A stretch of DNA of 57,796 bases from assembly GCA_017983795.1 (NCBI GenBank), contig JAGOAS010000027.1:1-57796 (forward strand), read 5' to 3'. Under the pieces are notes generated by a model, which did not search any database, had not been told where the DNA came from, and saw only the letters and a list, made by a program, of their open reading frames with translations. This DNA comes from Piscinibacter sp. (lineage in GTDB: Bacteria > Pseudomonadota > Gammaproteobacteria > Burkholderiales > Burkholderiaceae_C). Made by a program: the position numbers and the translations under genes. This document shows, in pieces, positions 26,458-33,803 of this stretch (position 1 is the stretch's first letter; every line of letters starts with the position of its first letter).

Positions 26458-26680
26458 TTCGCGAACGCGATTGAGGCGAGGCGAGGTTCTTCCTGCTCTC
26501 GCTTTGGCCGCAGTTCGTTGCTCGAGACCACGAGGGCTCCGGACTGCGGCCACTTCCCGAAGTACTCCGATCCAGCACTCATGTCGCGTGCGATCGCGGC
26601 GTTTCGCGGCAGTAGCCCGACTCGCTGACGAAACGACGGCTCCCATGTAGCAGACATTGACTGCTCGGCGCCGCACACAC
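26458..26680. other. convergent intergenic gap at the right edge of the module
   Basis: This 223-base gap lies between the leuD-like and MFS stops. It appears lower in GC than its surroundings. The minus strand is open through most of it and reads SATWEPSFRQRVGLLPRN, then SEYFGKWPQSGALVVSS. I cannot link this to a known family, so it is treated as non-coding or a decayed remnant. No clear terminator is seen. Confidence 0.4.
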
Positions 26681-27901
26681 TCAACTCACGCCGCCGCTGT
26701 CCGGCGCCGTGCTCGTCGCCTGACGCTGCGGCGGCCGCGCCAGCGCGAAGGCCAGCACCGCCAGCGCGCCCAGCCCGGCCAGGCCGAGCAGCAGCTCGCG
26801 GTAGCCCGGCAGCGCGAGCAGCAGCCAGGCGGTGAGCAGCGGCGCGGCGGCGCGCGAGAGCAGCGCGATCGCGCTCATGGTGCCGCTGATGCGCCCGACG
26901 TGGCTGCGGCCGAAATACTCCGGCACCAGATTGCCCCGCACGATGGTCACCAGCCCGTTGGCCAGACCGAACAAGAGTGCGAACAGCACCAGCGCCACGG
27001 TGCTGTCGGCGAGGGCAAAGATCGCCAGCGCCGCCGGCATGCCGGCCAGCACGATCATGCCCAGCACGCGCACCGAGATCCAGCGCCCGAAGGCGAGGAA
27101 GGCGAAGCGCCCCGCCACCTGCGCCGGCCCGAACCACACCACCACCGACAGCGCGGTCGCCTCCGGCAGCCCCTTGGCCGCGAAGGCCGGCATGATGTGC
27201 GCCCACAGCGCCGCCACCGCGAACGAGTAGAGCGTGAAGGTGGCGGTGAGCAACCAGAAGGCGCGCTCGCGCAGCGCCTCGTGCAGCGTGGCGTCGTCGG
27301 CCGCGTCGTGCGCGGCAGGGTGCCTGTCCTGCGTCGGCGTGCCCTTCAGCGCCCAGGCGTGCAGCGGCGCGACGAGCACCAGCAGCACCGCGCCGATCAC
27401 CGCCAGCGCGCTGCGCCAGTCCAGCCAGGCGAGCAGCGCGGCGATGGCCGGGAACGACAGCGTGCTGGCGAAGCCGCCCACCAGCGTGAGCGTGGTGATG
27501 CCCTCGCGGTACTGCGCCGGGAAGCGCTTGGTGAGCACGTTGAAGGCCGGCTCGTAGAGCGTCATCGCCATCGCCGCGCCGAGCAGCACCCAGGCGCCGT
27601 ACAGCCCCGGCAGCGACTCCGCGCGTGACCAGGCGAGAAAGCCCAGGCCAGCGAGCGCCGCGCCCAGCGTCATCACCGCGCGGCCGCGGCCGTGGTCGAT
27701 GGCCGCGCCGGCCGCGTAGGTGGCCGCGCCCCAGACCGCCAGACCGAGCGTGAAGGCGCCCATCATCTCGGGCTTGCTCCAGCCCTTGGCGTGCTGCATC
27801 GGCAGCACGAAGGACGAGAAGCCGTAGTACAGCGCGGCCCAGCACAACAGCTGGCCCGCCGCCAGGGCGGTGACGGTGGCGCGGAAGCTCGGGGGATTCA
27901 C
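26681..27901 (-). CDS. MFS transporter
   Basis: A 406-residue protein with about twelve hydrophobic helices and the MFS loop motif between helices 2 and 3 (YAAGAAIDHGRGRAVMTLG). The overall pattern, including an N-terminal FRATVTALAAGQLLCWAALYYGFSSF, fits the monocarboxylate/oxalate-formate-like branch. The substrate is unknown. The start is taken as the GTG at 27901 because more upstream starts would overlap the divergent acyl-CoA dehydrogenase start at 28002. Being divergent from a pimeloyl-CoA-type dehydrogenase pair, it may import a dicarboxylic or fatty acid substrate. Confidence 0.87.
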   Translation of the reverse strand: MNPPSFRATVTALAAGQLLCWAALYYGFSSFVLPMQHAKGWSKPEMMGAFTLGLAVWGAATYAAGAAIDHGRGRAVMTLGAALAGLGFLAWSRAESLPGLYGAWVLLGAAMAMTLYEPAFNVLTKRFPAQYREGITTLTLVGGFASTLSFPAIAALLAWLDWRSALAVIGAVLLVLVAPLHAWALKGTPTQDRHPAAHDAADDATLHEALRERAFWLLTATFTLYSFAVAALWAHIMPAFAAKGLPEATALSVVVWFGPAQVAGRFAFLAFGRWISVRVLGMIVLAGMPAALAIFALADSTVALVLFALLFGLANGLVTIVRGNLVPEYFGRSHVGRISGTMSAIALLSRAAAPLLTAWLLLALPGYRELLLGLAGLGALAVLAFALARPPQRQATSTAPDSGGVS

Positions 27902-28001
27902 TGCAGCGATTGTCGCGGCAGGGACAGGCGGTTTGCGAACGATCGTGCTAAAACACCCGCTGGCCCGCGGGCCGTTCGGCAGACGAGTTGGAGACACGCG
28001 C

Positions 28002-29183
28002 ATGGACCTGAATTTCACGCCCGAAGAACAGGCGTTCCGCCAGGAGATCCGCGCCTGGGTAGCGCAGAACCTGCCCAAGGACATCAGCCACAAGGTGCAC
28101 AACGCCCTTCACCTGACGAAGGACGATATGCAGCGCTGGGCGAAGATCCTGGGCAAGCAGGGCTGGCACGGCTGGGCCTGGTCCAAGCAGTTCGGCGGGC
28201 CGGGCTGGAATGTCATCCAGCGCCACCTCTTCGAGGAGGAATGTGCGCTCGCCGGGGCGCCGCGCGTGGTGCCCTTCGGCCCGGTGATGGTGGCGCCGGT
28301 GATCATGGCCTTCGGCAGCCCCGAGCAGCAGAAGCGCCACCTGCCCGGCATCATGAGCGGCGAGGTGTGGTGGAGCCAGGGCTACAGCGAGCCGGGCTCG
28401 GGCTCCGACCTCGCTTCGGTGAAGTGCCGTGCCGAGCGCCAGGGCGACAAGTACATCGTCAACGGCCAGAAGACCTGGACCACGCTGGGCCAGTATGGCG
28501 ACTGGATCTTCTGCCTGGTGCGCACCGACACCTCGGGCAAGCCGCAGACCGGCATCAGCTTCCTGCTGATCGACATGAAGAGCCCGGGCGTGAGCGTGCG
28601 GCCCATCATCATGCTCGACGGCGGCCACGAGGTGAACGAGGTCTGGTTCGACAACGTCGAGGTGCCGGCCGAGAACCTCGTCGGCGAGGAGAACAAGGGC
28701 TGGACCTATGCCAAGCACCTGCTCGCCCACGAGCGCACCAACATCGCCGACGTGAACCGCGCCAAGCGCGAGCTCGAGCGGCTCAAGCGCATCGCCAAGG
28801 CCGAGGGCGTGTATGAAGACACGCGCTTCCGCGACGAGATCGCCAAGCTGGAGGTCGACGTGGTCGCGCTCGAGATGATGGTGCTGCGCGTGCTCTCGGC
28901 CGAGAAGAGCGGCAAGGCGGCGCTGGACGTGGCGGGCCTCTTGAAGATCCGCGGCAGCGAGATCCAGCAGCGCTACACCGAGCTGATGATGCTGGCCGCC
29001 GGGCCCTACAGCGTGCCCTTCGTGAAGGAAGCGATGGAAGCCGGCTGGCAGGGTGACCAGGTCGGCGCGGCGCACTGCGCGCCGCTGGCCGCCACCTACT
29101 TCAACTACCGCAAGACGACGATCTACGGCGGATCCAACGAGGTCCAGCGCAACATCGTCTCCGCCACCGTGCTCGGGAGCTGA
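28002..29183 (+). CDS. acyl-CoA dehydrogenase, pimeloyl-CoA dehydrogenase large subunit-like
   Basis: A 393-residue ACAD beginning MDLNFTPEEQAFRQEIRAWV. It has the FAD-site motif WWSQGYSEPGSGSDLAS and the C-terminal TTIYGGSNEVQRNIVS. The last motif has Gly where many ACADs carry the catalytic Glu (IYEG). The sequence resembles PimC, the large subunit of pimeloyl-CoA dehydrogenase, and the next gene resembles PimD. The pair would form a heteromeric enzyme that introduces a 2,3-double bond in a dicarboxyl- or fatty acyl-CoA. A GGAGA site precedes the ATG by seven bases. Two bases separate it from the next gene. Confidence 0.9.
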   Translation: MDLNFTPEEQAFRQEIRAWVAQNLPKDISHKVHNALHLTKDDMQRWAKILGKQGWHGWAWSKQFGGPGWNVIQRHLFEEECALAGAPRVVPFGPVMVAPVIMAFGSPEQQKRHLPGIMSGEVWWSQGYSEPGSGSDLASVKCRAERQGDKYIVNGQKTWTTLGQYGDWIFCLVRTDTSGKPQTGISFLLIDMKSPGVSVRPIIMLDGGHEVNEVWFDNVEVPAENLVGEENKGWTYAKHLLAHERTNIADVNRAKRELERLKRIAKAEGVYEDTRFRDEIAKLEVDVVALEMMVLRVLSAEKSGKAALDVAGLLKIRGSEIQQRYTELMMLAAGPYSVPFVKEAMEAGWQGDQVGAAHCAPLAATYFNYRKTTIYGGSNEVQRNIVSATVLGS

Positions 29184-29185
29184 CC

Positions 29186-30319
29186 ATGGACTTCGATTTC
29201 ACCGACGATCAGGAATCGCTGCGCGACGCGGTGCGGCGCTGGGTCGACAAGGGCTTCTCCTTCGAACGCCGCCACGCCATCGCCAAGGCCGGCGGGGCCA
29301 CGCGCGAGGTGTATGGCGAACTGGCCGAGCTGGGCCTCACGGCGCTGGCGATTCCCGAGGCACAGGGCGGCATGGGCTTCGGGCCGATCGAGGCGATGGT
29401 GGTCAACGAGGAACTCGGCCGCGGCCTGGTGAATGCGCCTTATGCGCATGCTGCGATCGTCGCGCCGACGTTGCTGTCGGCCGCCCCCGCCGATCTGCAG
29501 GCGCAATGGCTGCCCAAAATCGCCGATGCCTCGGCGCTGGTGGTGCTGGCGCATCAGGAACGCGCGGCGCGCTACCGGCTGAATCACGTCACGACCAAGG
29601 CAACGAAAGCCGGCAACAACTGGACGCTCAGCGGGGCCAAGAGCATCGTGCCCGCGGGCGACGAAGCCGATGCCTTCATCGTGCCGGCGCGCACCGCCGG
29701 AGCCGATGCGGATGCGGCGGGCATCGCCCTCTTCCTCGTCGCCAAGGGCGCGCAAGGCTTGGCCGTGCGCGGCTACCCGACGCAGGACGGCGCACGCGCC
29801 GCCGAGCTGACGCTCGCCAACACGCCGGCCACGCTGATCGCGCTCGATGCGCTGCCGCTGCTCGAGCAGGCGGTGGACGCCGGCATCGCGGCGATCTGCG
29901 CCGAGGCCGTCGGCGTGATGGACAAGCTGGTGGCCATCACCGCCGAGTACATGAATACGCGCAAGCAGTTCGGCGTGCCGATCGCGACCTTCCAGGCGCT
30001 GCGCCACCGCATCGCCGACGTGAAGATGCAGCTCGAGCTGGCCCGCTCGATGAGCTACTACGCCAGCCTCAAGCTCGGCGAAGCCGCGCCGGTGCGGCGC
30101 CGCGCCATCGCGCAGGCGAAGTACCAGCTCGGCCAATCGATGCGCTTCGTCGGCCAGCAGTGCATCCAGCTGCACGGCGGCATCGGCGTGACCGACGAGT
30201 ACGCCGGCAGCCACTATTTCAAGCGCCTCACGGTGCTGGAGATGACCTTCGGCGATTCGCTGCACCAGCTCGGCGAGGTCTCGGCGCGCATGCAGGACAC
30301 GGCGGGCGTGTTTGCCTGA
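29186..30319 (+). CDS. acyl-CoA dehydrogenase, pimeloyl-CoA dehydrogenase small subunit-like
   Basis: A 377-residue ACAD starting MDFDFTDDQESLRDAVRRWVDKG. The C-terminal region has CIQLHGGIGVTDEYAGSHYFKRL and VLEMTFGDSLHQLG, with a Glu at the catalytic-base position. The FAD/acyl-binding middle part is divergent (HQERAARYRLNHVTT), as is usual for the small partner of heteromeric ACADs. It is most like PimD. It is co-transcribed with the large-subunit gene. Its stop abuts REP-like copy 2. Confidence 0.88.
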   Translation: MDFDFTDDQESLRDAVRRWVDKGFSFERRHAIAKAGGATREVYGELAELGLTALAIPEAQGGMGFGPIEAMVVNEELGRGLVNAPYAHAAIVAPTLLSAAPADLQAQWLPKIADASALVVLAHQERAARYRLNHVTTKATKAGNNWTLSGAKSIVPAGDEADAFIVPARTAGADADAAGIALFLVAKGAQGLAVRGYPTQDGARAAELTLANTPATLIALDALPLLEQAVDAGIAAICAEAVGVMDKLVAITAEYMNTRKQFGVPIATFQALRHRIADVKMQLELARSMSYYASLKLGEAAPVRRRAIAQAKYQLGQSMRFVGQQCIQLHGGIGVTDEYAGSHYFKRLTVLEMTFGDSLHQLGEVSARMQDTAGVFA

Positions 30320-30414
30320 ATCCCGTTCGGGCTGGGCAGAATCCCGTTCGGGCTGAGCTTGGTCGTTGCCCACCGAGTGCCACGCGCAGCCCTTCGACAA
30401 GCTCAGGGCGAACG
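30318..30414. repeat. REP/BIME-like repeat, copy 2 with tandem duplication
   Basis: GAATCCCGTTCGGGCTG occurs twice in tandem (30318-30334 and 30339-30355). The second unit continues into an imperfect left arm (30345-30365, with one inserted G in GCTTGGTCG). The right arm at 30392-30414 (CTTCGACAAGCTCAGGGCGAACG) matches the right arm of copy 3. The element fills the gap between the ACAD pair and the P1 peptidase gene. Confidence 0.85.
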
Positions 30415-30421
30415 GAAATCC

Positions 30422-31402
30422 ATGACTGATTCCATCGTCGACGTGGCCGGCCTCGCCGTCGGCCACTTCAGCGACACGCGCCGGCCCACCGGTTGTACGG
30501 TGGTGCTGACGCCGCAGGGCGCGGTGTGCGGTGTCGACGTGCGCGGCGCCGCGCCCGGCACGCGCGAGACCGAGCTGCTCTCGCCGCTCAACGCCGTCGA
30601 GCAGGTGCATGCCGTGCTGCTCGCCGGCGGCAGCGCCTTCGGGCTCGATGCGGCGGGCGGCGTGATGCGCTGGCTGGAAGAGCGCGGCGTGGGCGTGGCG
30701 GTCGGCCCGGTGCGCGTGCCCATCGTGCCGGCAGCCATCCTGTTCGATCTGTGGATCGGCGATGCGCGCATCCGCCCCGATGCCTCGGCCGGCTACGCCG
30801 CCTGCGCCGCGGCCAGCCGCGAGCCTCCGGCGCAGGGCAACGTGGGCGCCGGCGCGGGGGCGAGCGTCGGCAAGCTCTACGGCATGGCGCGCGCGATGAA
30901 AGGCGGTATCGGCTCGGCTTCGGTGCGCGCCGCGGGCATCACCGTCGGCGCGCTGGTGGCGGTGAACGCACTGGGCGACGTGATCGATCCGTCCAGCGGC
31001 CGGCCCGTCGCCGGCGCGCGCAACGCCGACGGCACGGCGCTGCTCGGCACGATGCAGGCCATCCTCGCCGGCGAATTGCCCGCGCCCTTCCAGCCCGGCG
31101 CCGCGACGACGATCGGCGTGGTCGCCACCGATGCCAGGCTCACCAAGGCGCAGGCCAACAAGCTCGCGCAGATGGCGCACGACGGCCTAGCGCGCTCCAT
31201 CAACCCGGTGCACACCATGGGCGACGGCGACACGCTGTTCGCGCTCGCCACCGGCGCGGCCGGCCGCAGCGCCGACCTCACGCTGATCGGCGCACTCGCG
31301 GCAGAAGCCACGGCGCGCGCGGTGCTGAACGCGGTGCGCGCCGCCGGCCGGCTCGCCACGCCCGGCCTGCCCGAACTGCCTTGCGCCTCGGACTTCGCAT
31401 GA
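30422..31402 (+). CDS. P1 family peptidase (DmpA/endo-type aminopeptidase family)
   Basis: A 326-residue N-terminal-nucleophile-type hydrolase. It opens with DVAGLAVGHFSDTRRPTGCTVVL and contains VLLAGGSAFGLDAAGGVMRWLEE. The probable self-cleavage/nucleophile region is NPVHTMGDGDTLFALATG. Family members include DmpA and beta-peptidyl aminopeptidases; the shorter bacterial members such as this one have poorly defined substrates. It is the first gene after repeat copy 2. Its stop overlaps the next start (ATGA), indicating coupling with the lipoprotein hydrolase. Confidence 0.88.
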   Translation: MTDSIVDVAGLAVGHFSDTRRPTGCTVVLTPQGAVCGVDVRGAAPGTRETELLSPLNAVEQVHAVLLAGGSAFGLDAAGGVMRWLEERGVGVAVGPVRVPIVPAAILFDLWIGDARIRPDASAGYAACAAASREPPAQGNVGAGAGASVGKLYGMARAMKGGIGSASVRAAGITVGALVAVNALGDVIDPSSGRPVAGARNADGTALLGTMQAILAGELPAPFQPGAATTIGVVATDARLTKAQANKLAQMAHDGLARSINPVHTMGDGDTLFALATGAAGRSADLTLIGALAAEATARAVLNAVRAAGRLATPGLPELPCASDFA

Positions 31403-32769
31403 CGCTCTCGCACATCACCCGCCTCACCCGCCGCACCGCCCTGCTGCTCGCGGCCGCCGCACTCGCGGGCTGCGCCTGGAAGCCGGCGGCCCAGGCGCCG
31501 GCCGCGCCGCAGCGCCCGCCCATCGTCTTCGTGCACGGCAACGGCGACAACGCCGCGCTGTGGATGACCACGCTGTGGCGCTTCGAGAGCAACGGCTGGC
31601 CGCGCGAGCGCCTGCATCCGATCACCCTGCCCTACCCGCTGGCGCGCGATGCCGACGACCAGCCTCAGCCCGGCCGTTCGTCGAGCGAGGAGGCGCGCCT
31701 CTTCCTCGCCGCCGAGGTCGACGCGGTGCTGCAACGCAGCGGCGCCAGCCAGGTCGTGCTGGTGGGCAACTCGCGCGGCGGCATCGTCATCCGCAACGTC
31801 GTGGCCGCCGGCGGCGCGCCCAAGGTGTCGCACGCGATCCTGGGCGGTGCGCCGAACCATGGCGTGTGGTCCAGCGCGAGCTTCCGGCCCACGAGCGAGT
31901 TCAACGGCGCGGGGCCGCTGCTCACGCGGCTGAACAACCAGGGCGGCGCGGGCATCGAGATCACGCCGGGGCCGAAGTGGCTGACGATCCGCTCCGACAA
32001 CAACGACAAGTACGCTCAAGCAGATGGCGCGTGGATAGGCGCCAAGGGCACGCCGACCCACGTGAGCTTCGCCGGCCCGGAACTGAAGGGCGCGAAGAAC
32101 GTGGTGATCGCCGGCATCGATCACCGCGAGACGGCGTTCGGCCCGCAGGCCTTCGCCGCGATGTGGCGCTTCCTCACCGGCAGCGAGCCGGCCACCACGC
32201 GCGCCGTGCCCGAGGCGCGCATCACGCTGGCCGGCATGCTCAGCGGCGCAGCGGTGGACAACCTGCCGCTGGCCGGCGCCACCGTCGAGGTCTACGCCAC
32301 CGATCTCTCCACCGGCGCACGGCTCGGCGCGGCGCTGCACCGGCAGACGGTCGGCGCCGACGGCCGCTGGGGGCCGCTGGTCACCACCAGCAAGACCGCG
32401 CTGGAATTCGTCGTCACGGCGCCGGGCCATGCCATCACGCATGTCTACCGCGCGCCCTTCGCGCGCTCGTCGGATCTGGTGCAGTTGCGCGCTGCGCGCA
32501 TCGCCGTCGACGATCGCGACGCACCCGCCGTGGTGACGCTGACGCGCCCGCGCGGCTACTTCGGCATCCCGCGCGACGAGATCGAGCTCGACGGCCTCAG
32601 CCCGCCGGCCGGCATTCCCGCCGGCGTGGCCGGCGTGTCCACGGCCAAGGCCCGCCTGGCCGACGCGAGCGAGCGCGCCGTGGTCGGCTCCTTCAACGGC
32701 GAACGCATCGTCGGCCGCAGCTGGCCGACGGCGGGCAACCACGTGGTGTTTCTCGAACTGCATGACTAA
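31399..32769 (+). CDS. alpha/beta hydrolase lipoprotein
   Basis: A 456-residue protein with an arginine-containing signal sequence (RLTRRTALLLAAAALAGC) and an LAGC lipobox, so it is probably lipid-anchored. Residues about 40-260 form an alpha/beta hydrolase with FVHGNGDNAALWM, nucleophile GNSRGG and the late His in AGIDHRE. Residues about 275-450 form an all-beta C-terminal part with repeats resembling carboxypeptidase-regulatory or depolymerase accessory domains (AGATVEVYATDLSTGAR). An extracellular esterase or polyester depolymerase-like role is a reasonable inference. Its last eight bases overlap the rsuA start. Confidence 0.8.
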   Translation: MTLSHITRLTRRTALLLAAAALAGCAWKPAAQAPAAPQRPPIVFVHGNGDNAALWMTTLWRFESNGWPRERLHPITLPYPLARDADDQPQPGRSSSEEARLFLAAEVDAVLQRSGASQVVLVGNSRGGIVIRNVVAAGGAPKVSHAILGGAPNHGVWSSASFRPTSEFNGAGPLLTRLNNQGGAGIEITPGPKWLTIRSDNNDKYAQADGAWIGAKGTPTHVSFAGPELKGAKNVVIAGIDHRETAFGPQAFAAMWRFLTGSEPATTRAVPEARITLAGMLSGAAVDNLPLAGATVEVYATDLSTGARLGAALHRQTVGADGRWGPLVTTSKTALEFVVTAPGHAITHVYRAPFARSSDLVQLRAARIAVDDRDAPAVVTLTRPRGYFGIPRDEIELDGLSPPAGIPAGVAGVSTAKARLADASERAVVGSFNGERIVGRSWPTAGNHVVFLELHD

Positions 32770-33499
32770 GCGCCGCCCCACGCTCGCCCAGGTGCTCTTC
32801 TCGCAGGGCTTCGGCACGCGCCGCGAGTGCGAGAGCTTGGTCGCGGCCGGCTTCGTGAGCCTGGGTGGCGAGGTCTGCGACGACCCCTGGCACGAGGTCG
32901 ACCCCGAGGGCCTGGAGTTCGGCGTGCAGGGCCAGCGCTGGCCCTACCGCGAGAAGGCGCTGGTGATGCTGCACAAGCCGGCCGGCTACGAGTGCTCGCA
33001 AAAGCCCAAGCACCACCCCAGCGTGCTGAGCCTGCTGCCCGCGCCGCTGCGCACCCGCGGCGTGCAGCCGGTGGGCCGGCTCGACGAGGACACCACCGGC
33101 CTGCTGCTGCTCACCGACGACGGCGCGCTGATCCACCGCCTCACCTCGCCCAAGCACCACGTGCCCAAGGTCTACGAGGCGCGCTGCAAGCACGCCGTCG
33201 ACGAAGCACAGCTCGCCGCGCTGCGCGCCGGCGTGGTGCTCGACGACGACCCGGCGCCGGTGCGCGCCGCCGCCTGCGAGGCCGAGGGCACGCACGGCCT
33301 GCGGCTCACGCTCACCGAGGGCAAGTACCACCAGGTCAAGCGCATGGTGGCGGCGGCCGGCAACCGCGTCGAGGCGCTGCACCGCAGTGCCTTCGGCGCG
33401 CTCGTGCTGCCGGCCGATCTGGCGCCGGGGCAGTGGCGATGGGTGGATGGCCCGCAGGCGATCACTGCGGCGCCGACGCCGCCAGCTTCCAGCCGTTGA
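32762..33499 (+). CDS. rsuA: 16S rRNA pseudouridine synthase (RsuA family)
   Basis: A 245-residue protein with an N-terminal S4 domain (LAQVLFSQGFGTRRECESLVAAGFVSLGG). The catalytic domain has MLHKPAGYECS and the active-site Asp in GRLDEDTTGLLLLTDDG, plus the C-terminal LTEGKYHQVKRMVAAAGNRVEALHR. RsuA isomerises U516 of 16S rRNA. The ATG lies inside the end of the preceding gene (ATGACTAA). The 3' end overlaps the convergent cytochrome c gene by 38 bases. Confidence 0.93.
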   Translation: MTKRRPTLAQVLFSQGFGTRRECESLVAAGFVSLGGEVCDDPWHEVDPEGLEFGVQGQRWPYREKALVMLHKPAGYECSQKPKHHPSVLSLLPAPLRTRGVQPVGRLDEDTTGLLLLTDDGALIHRLTSPKHHVPKVYEARCKHAVDEAQLAALRAGVVLDDDPAPVRAAACEAEGTHGLRLTLTEGKYHQVKRMVAAAGNRVEALHRSAFGALVLPADLAPGQWRWVDGPQAITAAPTPPASSR

Positions 33500-33803
33500 C
33501 CGAGCCGATGTAGGCCCAGATCAGATCCATCTGCTCGGGCTTGAGCGTGCCGCCCCAGGCCGGCATCGCGCCCTTGCCGTTGGTCACCGAGCGCAGGAAC
33601 CGCTCCTTGTCGTGCGCGGGAAACGTGCGCAGGTCGAAGCCGATGCCGTTGGTGGCCAGGTTGATGCCGTGGCAGCGCTGACACGAGCTCACGTAGAGCT
33701 TGCGGCCGGCCTCGGCCGGCTCGGGCGCGGCATCCTGCGCCGCGGCCGCTGCCGAGGCGGCGGCCAGCAGCAGCGCGAGGGTCGCGCGGTGCGGACGACT
33801 CAT
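33462..33803 (-). CDS. periplasmic class I cytochrome c
   Basis: A 113-residue protein with a signal peptide (ATLALLLAAASAAAAAQ) and one haem c site CQRCH. A distal methionine candidate lies in GKGAMPAWGG, and LKPEQMDLIWAYI forms the terminal helix. It starts in a 4-base overlap (ATGA) with the PQQ dehydrogenase stop and is therefore almost certainly its electron acceptor, analogous to XoxG or ExaB. Its C-terminal 12 codons overlap rsuA on the opposite strand. Confidence 0.9.
   Translation of the reverse strand: MSRPHRATLALLLAAASAAAAAQDAAPEPAEAGRKLYVSSCQRCHGINLATNGIGFDLRTFPAHDKERFLRSVTNGKGAMPAWGGTLKPEQMDLIWAYIGSVNGWKLAASAPQ

Noticed and set aside
27962-27973. 12-bp perfect palindrome GGCCCGCGGGCC upstream of the acyl-CoA dehydrogenase pair
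   Set aside because: Pure G/C palindromes of this size arise easily in such GC-rich DNA, and no TetR-type regulator gene is adjacent.
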